DNA of 64,000 nucleotides, from positions 17,918,001 to 17,982,000 of the forward strand of contig NC_065876.1 of NCBI RefSeq assembly GCF_933775445.1, given 5' to 3'. Source of the stretch: Argentina anserina (Eukaryota; Streptophyta; Magnoliopsida; Rosales; Rosaceae). A model generated the notes under the pieces. The model had not been told where the DNA came from. It did no database searches and was given only the letters and a program-made list of their open reading frames with translations. Position numbers and translations under genes: made by a program. This document shows, in pieces, positions 51,146 through 59,583 of this stretch (position 1 is its first letter; each line of letters starts with the position of its first letter).

Positions 51146-52318
51146 TTCACCATTATCATTAGTAACATAGGGTACGGGTGGAGGGGACAATACGGTAAAG
51201 TAAGATTTATCATAAGTCATATAATCAGATGCACCAGAATCAATAATCCAAGTATCAAAACTAACAGAGTGAGAAATATTAAAGGCCATAACAATTTGAC
51301 CACGGCCAACGATGGATGTTGTAGGTGCTCCGCCAGCAGTATGATGATCATGCCCAACGACACCATAGATATCGGGTTCCGAAACTAAGTGAAGAGTTGC
51401 TTTTGCCTGGGGACGATAATTAGGCCTCTTGGGCCTAAGATGTAGATATAATTTCCAACAGGTCGCACGAGCATGGTTAGTATCATGGCAATAAGAGCAA
51501 GGAGGGCGAGACTGATTCCCAAAACCTGGTGGTGGTCCTTGTCGATGAAGGGGAGCGGAAGTTGCTTGCGGAAGGGGTGGTGCCGGAGATCGAGCATGAA
51601 TAGTAAGGCTGGAAATAACAGCCGGTGCCGGAAGAATACTCTCCTGCTGAGACTCATCCTTTCGGATATAGGTGAAAGCGGCAAGTAGGCTAGGGGGTTC
51701 GGTCATTCGGAGCAATTCGCCTTTCGCACTGGCATGCTTGGCATCAAAACATTTCAGGAAATGGTGAACTCGTTCAAGCTCCTTCTCCTTGTGGTACCAA
51801 ACAATATCCTCTTGATTTTTTATCATGCAAGGACGTTTCACATCAATATCAGCCCAAATATTCTTTAACTTGGTGAAATAATGCGCCACCGGTTGCCCAT
51901 CCTGGTGTATGGCCAAAGTTGTGCACATTAACTCATGAACCTGTATGAAATCAGAGTCATTAGTATATAAGCCAGTCAGTGTCTCCCATATTGCCTGTGC
52001 AGTAGCACATGCTTCCACCAGATCAACTATCTCATCATTCATAGCTTTCCATAAGATGGACATGACAAGACCATCGTCGTCGTCCCATTTGTTGTAGGCA
52101 ACAATATCCCCAGGATTAGGAGCCTTAGTGACGCCGGTGACATGTCCCATCTTGTGCATGCCTCGAAGATGAGAAGCCATGAGTCGTATCCATTTACGAA
52201 AATTGGTTCCGTTGAGTTTGGTGCCCCCAAATGAACCACTGTCAGAACTTTTGACAGATACTTCGAAGGTCAGAATTTCAGGGAGCTGAGAACCCTTAGT
52301 TTCGTGTCCAGAACCCAT
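51146..52318 (-). CDS. Copia gag with zinc knuckle and protease start, open, 3'-truncated
   Basis: ATG 52318 (MGSGHETKGSQ). A UBN2/retrotran_gag-type region spans about residues 30-240 (KLNGTNFRKWIRLMASHLRG, AQAIWETLTGLY). A proline-rich linker follows, then a CCHC knuckle CSYCHDTNHARATC (about 300-315) and an aspartic protease active site IIDSGASDYMT (about 372). It then breaks off, and the frame runs by chance a few codons into the SPT6 exon, to a stop at 51101. The uninterrupted 390-odd codons suggest a fairly young insertion. Gag would form the retrotransposon particle, but the element is dead as it stands. Confidence 0.85.
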
Positions 52319-52904
52319 CGAAAAAGAAACAATGTAGTTAGACTGCAAAAAACACAAAAAATGAAAACAATCTGTCACCGGTACACTTGCACTGACGGTG
52401 AGTATGCACTGATAGAATCTGGCCGAACCGGATCGGGTCGGGTCGAGAGCAGGCCGGCTCGGATCCGGGTAAATAACTGTTTAGGGTTGTTTCGCCGAAA
52501 CTTCGTGAAAAAAAGAGGAGAAAAAACACTCGGGCCTCGGAGGAGAGCGTCTCGGAAGGACAGCGGCGGATCGTCTCGTCGATGGAGCGGACCAACGTCA
52601 CGGTGGTGGAGCAGAGAGAGCACCGAAGAGAGTTAGATCCAGGCAGAGAGAGACCACTGGAGGAGAGCATGTTGGAGAGACATCGGTGGAGGGGCGACTG
52701 CGGGTCAATGAGGAGCAGCGGCGGAGCCGGAAGAACGGAGTAACTTCAGAGGACAACGGGTCGATGAGCTCCGGGGAAGATCGACGGCGACGTCGAGACG
52801 CGAGTCTGAGTGCAGGGTGGGCAAGCAGAAGCAGCGGAGAGGCGCCGGAGGTCGACCTGCCGGAAAAAAACAGAAAAAAAGGAAAAGAACAGAGCAAGAA
52901 GGAG

Positions 52905-52916
52905 GCTCTGATACCA
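52905..52916 (-). other. Copia primer-binding site
   Basis: TGGTATCAGAGC on the minus strand, two bases inside the 5' LTR edge; the standard site for initiator methionine tRNA. Confidence 0.9.
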
Positions 52917-52918
52917 AG

Positions 52919-53098
52919 TGGTAAGCTATTGATTATTGCTTGTAAATTGATTGATTTCATATACAAATTACAATTGTATATATAGCCTAATTTACACTAA
53001 TCACTCCGTGATTTACGGAGAGAATCACGGGCCGTGATTCCCGGCTGGATTCACGCCGACATGGACAAGCAACCATTGTGTATTATCAAAGCTATTCA
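52919..53098 (-). repeat. Copia 5' LTR (solo in this truncated copy)
   Basis: Ends CTTACCA next to the primer site. It contains CTATATATACAATTG as a TATA region and the palindrome-like GTAAATCACGGAGTGATT, GGGAATCACGGCCCGTGATT. The outer edge, TGAATAGC at 53098, is chosen because it starts with TG and abuts SPT6-like sequence; there is no partner LTR to confirm it. Confidence 0.65.
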
Positions 53099-54039
53099 GT
53101 GACTTTCTTTGACAATCCATATTCAAACCAGGTTTTATGCTCGAGACTGATACCTCAACAAAATCGAAGTAGTTGAAAATGCAAGTTAAACTTGGTGTTG
53201 ACATCTTCGAGCTCTTTCTCGGAATCAGCAGCCAAGAGTGACTTCATAATCGCTCCAAAAAGCCATCGAGTCTCATCAGGTATGAATCCTCGTTGAGACT
53301 CTTCTTCAAAGCACTTACTGTAGTGAATTTGCATACTCTTTTATGTTTATGAAAGAGCAGCCACTTTTTGTGAACTCCTGAATGCTCCATAGTACCTTGT
53401 GCCACACTAGATTTTCTTGTTTAGGTTGTTTAGGATCTTTCAGTAAGCTAGGGCACTCCTCTTTACGATACATAGCAATAAAGGGAATCCGAAAGAACAA
53501 AAAATGGAATAAGAAACAGGCTTAACATGGTTCATATCTAGGGGAAGAATAATCAGAACATAAATAATACTCATATCCAATTTTTGCGAATGGTGCATCT
53601 GCAAAAACTTGAAGATGTCATCCGTGTTTATGGGACCAAGCACAGACTCAAGTTGATTATGTATCCACGTACTCTCTTCATGTATGCTGAGTCCTTCCAG
53701 CATGCTCTCTTGACCGTTGTAAATCTGTAGACAAAAAAGAATTGTGCCAAGGCTAGATTTTAAAACCTATACAATATAAGAGACTATACACACACACTAA
53801 GAGCATCCACACCCATAAATTGCATTTGCTCAAGCAAATGGTAGGGCCAGAAGCAAATTTTGCTTCAAGCAAATCGATTTCATATTTTGCTCAAGCAAAT
53901 CGATTTTTTCACACACCCATTTACAATTTGCTTGAGCAATTCAATTTTGTCTTGTTGTGAAATAATTAATTTTTTTTACCAGATATATTTACAACCAATA
54001 ATAATGTGCCACGTGTCATTATCGACTCGATATTATCCA

Positions 54040-54215
54040 AAATTTCCGATAAGATTTTCGACTAATAGATAATTGACAGGTGTCACTGCCACGTGTCATT
54101 GTCGGTAAAATAATTGAAGCAGATTTCCGATAAGATTTTCGACTAGTAGAGAATTGACACGTGTCACTGTCGGTAAAATAATTGGACCAAATTTCTGATA
54201 AGATTTTCGACCAAT
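54040..54215 (+). repeat. Repeats of about 70-80 bp in the Harbinger transposase promoter
   Basis: CGATAAGATTTTCGACTA recurs near 54047, 54128 and 54197, alternating with GACACGTGTCACTGTCGGT and AAAATAATTG. TATAAAA at 54220-54226 follows directly, so these repeats sit where upstream promoter elements would be. CACGTG cores (G-box type) occur in each unit. Confidence 0.75.
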
Positions 54216-54299
54216 TTGCTATAAAAACGTCTAATATCACTCATTATAACTCATCCTTCAATCTAAACACTTAGCAACATTTCCTTGTTCATCACTCTG

Positions 54300-55523
54300 A
54301 TGAATCCTTTCAGCTTCCACAATTTTTTCAGGCGGAGACAACGTCAACAAGAAGAGGATGACGATATGGAGCAATCATTCGTGAATCAGGTGGTCATGGC
54401 GGAAGCACAACACGATGATGAATCAACACGACCAAGCGGTTCACGTCGTGGTAAAAAACCGAATAAGCCACGTCAGAGGCTATCTAGGGGACGCAATCTC
54501 ATGGAAGATTACTTCATCGAACGTCCAATTTTTGACGCTCAAGACTTTCGTCGGAGGTACAGGATGAGCAGAGACCGATTCAACATTATCATGACGGACC
54601 TCTGCAACCACGACATGTCTTGGCATCAAAGAGAAGACGCCACTGGTTTGCTAGGGCTACTTCCCCAACAAAAGATGACCGGGGCTCTACGAATGCTAGC
54701 GTACGGGTCAGCCGCAGATCAGTGTACTGAAATTACAAGGATGGGGGAATCGACTACCCTTGAATGTATGAAGGAGTTTTGCAGCCAAGTGGTTCATCTC
54801 TATGGTCCAAGATACCTCCGCAGTCCAACATCGGCAGACCTCACGCGACTACTAGCTAAAGCCGAACGCCGAGGTTTTCCAGGTATGATTGGAAGCATCG
54901 ACTGCATGCATTGGGAGTGGAAGAACTGCCCAACCGCCTATCGAGGGGCATACTTGGGCCGAAAGGGTCGCCCAACGGTTATCCTAGAGGCAGTGGCCTC
55001 GTATGATACGTGGATATGGCACCGTTTTTTTGGCTGTCCTGGAGCTAAAAATGACATTAATGTGCTCCACCTATCGAATGTGTTCTCAGAGATCCTTGCC
55101 GGAAGAGGCCCAACTGTCGTCTACGAAGTCCACGGACAGAGGTACACCACAGCTTATCATCTGGCTGATGGAATATATCCAAGGTACTCTACATTTGTCA
55201 AAACAATTTCCAATCCCCAGACGCCGCAAGATAAGCTCTTCGCAAAGAAACAAGAGGCATACCGGAAAGATGTGGAGAGGGCATTTGGCATCTTGCAATC
55301 TCGATGGGCAATTATACGTCATAGTTGTACATTGCACCACAAATCGGTAATGACTACCATCATGTTAGCTTGCATTATATTGCATAACATGATTGTTGAG
55401 GAAGAGTATGTGGATGATGAGGATGATGATGAGGAAGAAGAAGAAGACTTGCAAAACCCATCGAGGGCTTTCCGGGTTTATGATGGGCCGGTGAATGCAC
55501 AAGGGAATCGAGTTCTTTTTTAG
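54300..55523 (+). CDS. PIF/Harbinger transposase (HARBI1-like, DDE_Tnp_4), 407 aa
   Basis: Cuts and joins Harbinger ends in the nucleus. ATG 54300 is the first methionine of the frame (MNPFSFHNFFRRRQ). Order: an acidic/basic N-terminus, FIERPIFDAQDFRRRYRMSR (about 75-95), helix-turn-helix-like region, then catalytic DDE blocks: GSIDCMHWEWKNCP (first Asp, about 200), PGAKNDINVL (second Asp, about 240) and DVERAFGILQSRW (Glu, about 325). It ends with an acidic EEEYVDDEDDDEEEEE tail. Size fits the family (about 400 aa) and no stop or frameshift is seen. A TATAAAA at 54220 gives a short leader. All catalytic residues appear present, so the enzyme could be active. Confidence 0.93.
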   Translation: MNPFSFHNFFRRRQRQQEEDDDMEQSFVNQVVMAEAQHDDESTRPSGSRRGKKPNKPRQRLSRGRNLMEDYFIERPIFDAQDFRRRYRMSRDRFNIIMTDLCNHDMSWHQREDATGLLGLLPQQKMTGALRMLAYGSAADQCTEITRMGESTTLECMKEFCSQVVHLYGPRYLRSPTSADLTRLLAKAERRGFPGMIGSIDCMHWEWKNCPTAYRGAYLGRKGRPTVILEAVASYDTWIWHRFFGCPGAKNDINVLHLSNVFSEILAGRGPTVVYEVHGQRYTTAYHLADGIYPRYSTFVKTISNPQTPQDKLFAKKQEAYRKDVERAFGILQSRWAIIRHSCTLHHKSVMTTIMLACIILHNMIVEEEYVDDEDDDEEEEEDLQNPSRAFRVYDGPVNAQGNRVLF

Positions 55524-55856
55524 CCAATCAGTAGAGATGGAGCTAATATACAACGGTTTCACGACCGTGTTGCCGATCTCGAATCCGCCTACATCCATCG
55601 AGAACTCCAGAAAGACTTGGTGAAACACATTTGGAGAGTGGAAACCGGTGAAATACTTTAAATATGTTTTATTGTGTGTTTTCATGATGTTTGTGTTTAA
55701 TTATTAAGCTTGTGTTTAAATTCAGTATGTGTTTTAATTTAATGTGTATTTCAATTTCAACTTAATAAATAAATTGCATTTTATTTCTCGAAAAATTTAA
55801 ATTACATAAAATGACGAGCCAAGCCCAGATTTATGCTTAGTACAATACTATAACTA

Positions 55857-57085
55857 CTATGGAAAAAGCACGCGATTTGGGTGATAAAAATCCGAATATG
55901 TTTCATCGGTAGGTTGATCTTGACTAGCTTCTCCTTCATTAAGGATTGCTAGTTTCCTCTTGGTAAAATACATTTTCGAGATTGGGGTCATAGCCTCCAA
56001 ATCCATTGTCATGATCCTTGTGTCATTCTCTTGTTTCTTCAATCGTAACTCTTCTTCCGCCCTTGCTTCTTTCCACTTTTGAATGTCTATGTACTCCGCA
56101 TAATAATTAAGCTCACTTTCATTATGGGCTAGCCTCTTGGTATGCCATGATGCTTGGTCACTTGCAATGGTATGCAAAACCTCCACCCGTTGCTCAATAG
56201 GAGTCTTACCCTGTTTCTTTTGGCGCCTAGCTTCCTTTTCCGCCTTGGTTCCCATTGGTCTAGGTGGACTCGATGGAGCTGCCGTGTTGCTTTGAGGTGT
56301 CTCATTCAATTGGTCGTCATCCAAATTGATGGTTGGAGATGATTCAGTTGCGGAAGGAGTACCGTGGTAACTACTTGCATATGGAGATGGAGTAGTATGT
56401 AGCACCGCAACGAAAGATGGATGATCTTTAACCACTTCCCAACATTCGAAGTGTATAAACTTTTTCTTCTTGGCATTATAGTAACATGATTGAGCTTGTC
56501 GTTCCTGATGTAAAAAACTTATATTAGGTACTTATTTAATTACATAATTTAAATAAATTAGATAAAACAAATAATGTAACAAATTAGATATATTAAAACA
56601 AATAATGTAAACAATGCTACATATTTAAACAAATTAAATAAAATAAATAATGTAAACAAAATTAGATATATTAAAATAATTAAATATGTAAACAATGCTA
56701 CATATTTAAACAAATTAGATATAAATTACATAATTTAATTCATATAATCAAATACAAATTATAATATATGATAAAACAATGTACTTACTTCGTCCATTAG
56801 CGAAGTGCCGCTAACTATACGTTGTCGTAATGCCGCCAAACATTCGCCCTATTTTTGCAAGAGTAGCTTGAACTTGTTGTAGTGAGAAGCGAGCGCGATT
56901 CGGGTCCTCGGCTCCTTCGGAGGTTTCTCACCCGGTGCTAGCACCCAATTTTGCATATAATCGCCATGAATTGTCTCCCACAATTTGTCCCTCTTTTGTT
57001 TGTTACCGTCATATTCATCAATGCTATGACGGACAAAAGAAATGCACATTTGTAAATCTTCGGAAGGAAGCCAATGGGTGCCCAT
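55857..57085 (-). pseudogene. Harbinger ORF1, Myb/SANT-like DNA-binding partner, one in-frame TAG
   Basis: In PIF/Harbinger elements ORF1 works with the transposase in the nucleus. Two exons: 57085-56789 and 56504-55857 (GT-AG, phase 0), 314 codons. Exon 1 has a trihelix/SANT-like region (WLPSEDLQMCISFVRHSIDE, RDKLWETIHGDY, RTRIALASHYNKFKLLLQK). Exon 2 has YYNAKKKKFIHFECWEVVKD, a Ser/Pro linker and the NAM-associated C-terminal region (RPMGTKAEKEARRQKKQG, with a coiled-coil-like RAEEELRLKKQEND). A single TAG at 56851-56849 follows LLLQK; a Trp codon TGG would fit the family. Everything else is open, so it is a one-mutation pseudogene, or it needs readthrough. Confidence 0.85.
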
Positions 57086-57676
57086 TGTTTTGGAAAAAAA
57101 TGCTAAACGAAATGAGAGAGGAGATGGAGGAAGACGTGAAATTTGTTGTGCACAAATTGGTGTGAGTTCATAACAAATTGAAGTATTATTTATAGGCAAT
57201 TGTTTGGGAGAATTTTGAAATTTTGGGGATTTTTTTACAATTTTTTGGGCTTATTTCCATTATGATCAAATAGTAGCCGTTGCCAATTAATTCTGGCCAT
57301 TGGATTGAAATTTCTGATTCAAAATGGAAGGCCCAGATCAATTGGACCGTTGGCCAATCAGTGAGACACGTGTTAGCCATTCATTGGCTCGCTTTTTTTT
57401 TAGGCGCGTGCAACGCACGCGCCTCACATAAAAAAAATTCGCCCGTGCCTGACGTCACCCACGGGCGGTGGGCTCCGCCAGGCGAACGAGCAAACGCCGG
57501 AGCAAAATTTGCTCGAGCGATCGGACGAGCACCACGGCTCGGTTGACTGGGCGAGCAGCTCGCCTCCTCCTGCTCGCCGGTGCGAGCCTCCCCTTCTCCT
57601 GCTCGAGCTCCTCCGGCTGGTCCCTCCTCCTACTCGAGCACGCCGACACATTTGCTCGCCGGTGCGGATGCTCTAA

Positions 57677-57884
57677 GGTGAGCCATATGAAAGTTGATAA
57701 TGAGCCATTGATACTTTCAAATCCATAGCAACAACCGTAGGTCGACTGTATAGCATTTGATACTTTCCATACACACACACACACACGGATGGTTGAATTA
57801 AATTAACAAGATTACGAGAATATGTAACACAGTAGGTCGACTGTATAGCATTTGATTTTCTAAGGGTGCGATTATATTCTTAAA
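57677..57884. other. SPT6 relic intron remainder with (AC)n run
   Basis: Between the Harbinger right border and the SPT6-like first exon. The sentence GTAGGTCGACTGTATAGCATTTGAT occurs twice, in two near-identical copies (about 57737 and 57833), and an (AC)8 run lies at 57770-57786. Confidence 0.6.
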
Positions 57885-58319
57885 TTAACTAGTTTCCTGA
57901 CTGCAAAGAACGAACCTGCATTCTTTCGGGAAACTCATCAAGTTTCGACAGATCCTGATCGACTGTGGATGGTTCCTTGTGCGCTTCTTCCATGTCGATG
58001 TCTTCGAACTCCATGGTTTGGTGAAACAGAGAATTCGGGTTTTCTGTTTTCTTTTCGTACGTTTTTTGCACATAAAACAAACGTCTATGATGGAAGTGTA
58101 TATTGTCCAGATTTCAAAAGAGGACCCTCTTATGTTTGTACTCAACTAGTGAAAATCCTAGTATCATTAGAGAAAAAAAAACTCTTGGCCCCCTAGGTTT
58201 AGAAGTCCGGCCTTCTGGAAAGATCACTTTTGTATTTTATATTATAACTTGTTCGGAGATTCCTAGTTCCTAATACAATAATACAATTGTGTTACATTGA
58301 GGAAAGATCTCCACTTCAA

Positions 58320-58750
58320 GGATGTCTGGTAGTCGTATCAAAATGTTATGGAATTCGAAGCCTAGCTTAGGAGTCTGCGTTCATAAGTCACAGCTTGAAT
58401 CAAAGGTATTTTGATTATAGACGAACGATGGCACCCTTACAAGGATTGCATTGTCCTCATCTGCAGGTGGTGCTAAGAATACTGGTGGATCAATGACATC
58501 CCCAGTGAAACACGAAGGTGAAAAGAGATCAGCTCTGGAAGAAAATATAGTCCAAGGTGTTGCCTTGGAGGGATCAAAGAGAACCCTTCCTATTGAGGAA
58601 GAGATGGCTTCCCCTTCATCTCACACGGATACAAATGATTTGGCTTCTTTCTGGAAAGCAAATGCTTCTGATAAGGGTAACAAAAATGATCTAGACCAGG
58701 CACAAGTTCTGATGAGTGATTTAGGAAGGATTAGGGGAGGCTATGGCTGT
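58320..58750 (+). pseudogene. Unrecognised coding-like exon pair, probably a gene end fragment
   Basis: ATG 58321 opens MSGSRIKMLWNSKPSLGVCV and stops soon after. An acceptor-like CATCTGCAG at 58460-58468 leads into an open stretch to 58750 with ordinary protein texture (KHEGEKRSALEENIVQGVAL, GSKRTLPIEEEMASPSSHTD). The track has no ATG start unless spliced or begun at an internal ATG (58493). Sequence after the stop (58760-58870) looks like a 3' UTR. I do not recognise the family. It may be the 3' end of a truncated gene. Confidence 0.4.
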
Positions 58751-58870
58751 TGACAAGTAACTCTCTTTCTAAAAGACACTCCATTCAACCATGTCTCTTC
58801 AAGGCTGCGTTTCACTCTGTAAATTCACACTGTATTCTTTATTGGTATTGTTATTGTTAAATGGTGCAGA

Positions 58871-59105
58871 ATTTGTTAGCCTTTTTCATCCAGCCATCAA
58901 CATACTAAAAAGAAATGCAAGCTTATGTTATCTGAAAATTATCTAAGACCAAGTAAAAAAAGAGTAGAACACAACAATAGAAATACAAACTTTAATTATA
59001 AGAACATAGATCGGCATAATCTCAAAAACATATTAAATACAATCTGAAAATTCTAAAACAAATACAAAACCGATACTTCCACATAAACAACAACTTATAA
59101 TATTC
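58871..59105. other. AT-rich spacer
   Basis: Nothing recognised. Confidence 0.5.
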
Positions 59106-59373
59106 ATAGACAAAGAATTATAGATTAACACAAACAAACGAAGCCATGGAGATGAGTTGCGAGAATCACACGTTGTAGGAAATTTAGAGGTACGGCTGCA
59201 ATAGGTGAAACTCGGTGGAGATGATGATGGTTTTGGGGTGGACGGTTTGACTGATTTGTGAGGGAAGTTTATGGTGGTGTTTTGGTAGAGTTTTGGCTCA
59301 GAAGTGATGATTTTTCTTTGTGAATAATGTGCTATTTATAGAAGTGTTTTGGCGCCTTGAACATTATAGCTTG
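59106..59373 (-). repeat. Dispersed repeat copy 2, cut by an LTR
   Basis: Matches 489-770 in the same orientation (ATGGAGATGAGTTGCGAG, AATCACACGTTGTAGGAA, GAAACTCGGTGGAGATGATG). The match ends at ATTATAGCTTG, exactly where the LTR at 59374 begins, while copy 1 continues ATTATAACTTGGAC. This marks an insertion point. Confidence 0.75.
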
Positions 59374-59583
59374 TGTTGTAGGGAAAATAGATGATCTCCA
59401 CATCTCATTGATAATCCCCTTTATATAAGGGTCAAGATTACAATAGAAGTAAATGGTAATTATAATGGTAATTAAGGCTACATAATGGTGATTGATCCGT
59501 TACATCCGTTGACCATAAACGTCATCAATTCATTCCTTTATTTGCTTTAACGAAGGCACACTAATGGTGTTTTTCCTTCAACA
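59374..59583 (-). repeat. Copia-type LTR (3' LTR of a minus-strand element), 210 bp
   Basis: On the minus strand it starts TGTTGAAGGAAAAACACC and ends CCCTACAACA (TG...CA). It is preceded by the polypurine tract CACAAGGGGGAG (59595-59584). TTTATATAAGGG lies inside as TATA region. The 5-bp flank is GCTTG (59369-59373); the partner LTR was not found in the window. Confidence 0.75.

Larger units (their letters stand above)
51145..53098 (-). mobile_element. Truncated Ty1/copia retrotransposon (LTR, primer site, gag, protease)
   Basis: On the minus strand: a 5' LTR (about 53098-52919), primer-binding site TGGTATCAGAGC (52916-52905) complementary to initiator methionine tRNA, a GC-rich leader, then gag and protease. 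The element stops abruptly near 51145 inside the protease region, and SPT6 sequence follows. Integrase, reverse transcriptase and the 3' LTR are absent. Confidence 0.88.
53798..57676 (+). mobile_element. PIF/Harbinger DNA transposon, 3.87 kb, two genes
   Basis: The element runs 53801-57673. Ends GAGCATCCACACC and GGTGCGGATGCTC are inverted (one mismatch over 13) and flanked by TAA (53798-53800, 57674-57676), the PIF/Harbinger duplication. Many subterminal copies of TTGCTCAAGCAAAT (left) and TTGCTCGAGC or GCTCGCCGG (right) could be transposase-binding sites. Genes converge tail to tail: transposase on plus, Myb-like ORF1 on minus, the usual two-gene set. The left subterminal region is AT-rich and the right one GC-rich. 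Confidence 0.95.
50817..58014 (-). pseudogene. SPT6-like transcription elongation factor relic, split by two transposons
   Basis: SPT6 is a nuclear histone chaperone and elongation factor. Minus-strand pieces: ATG 58014 to 57916 (MEFEDIDMEEAHKEP, DEFPERMQ, then GT donor); from about 53718 (LSIHEESTWIHNQLES, INTDDIFKFLQMHHSQKLD); about 53475-53340 (PFIAMYRKEECPSLLKD, WHKVLWSIQEF); 53330-53150 (SKCFEEESQR, DETRWLFGAIMKSLLAADSE, KFNLHF); and an S1-type domain 51131-50817 (FYTMTGETCETCETLSEGSI, KVGDIITCKIKRLEKKALCV). Between QKLD and PFIAMY both splice sites look changed (ATGAGT for GTGAGT, CGG for CAG). At least two frameshifts follow (after SIQEF and before the CFEEESQR piece), then a stop after LLRFC. 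The core between KFNLHF and S1 is missing. A Harbinger element sits in the first intron and a truncated copia between exon pieces. Confidence 0.8.

Noticed and set aside
52304..52985. Arg/Ser-rich protein frames on both strands
   Set aside because: This is the GC-rich copia leader between the primer site and gag; frames overlap on both strands without any domain.
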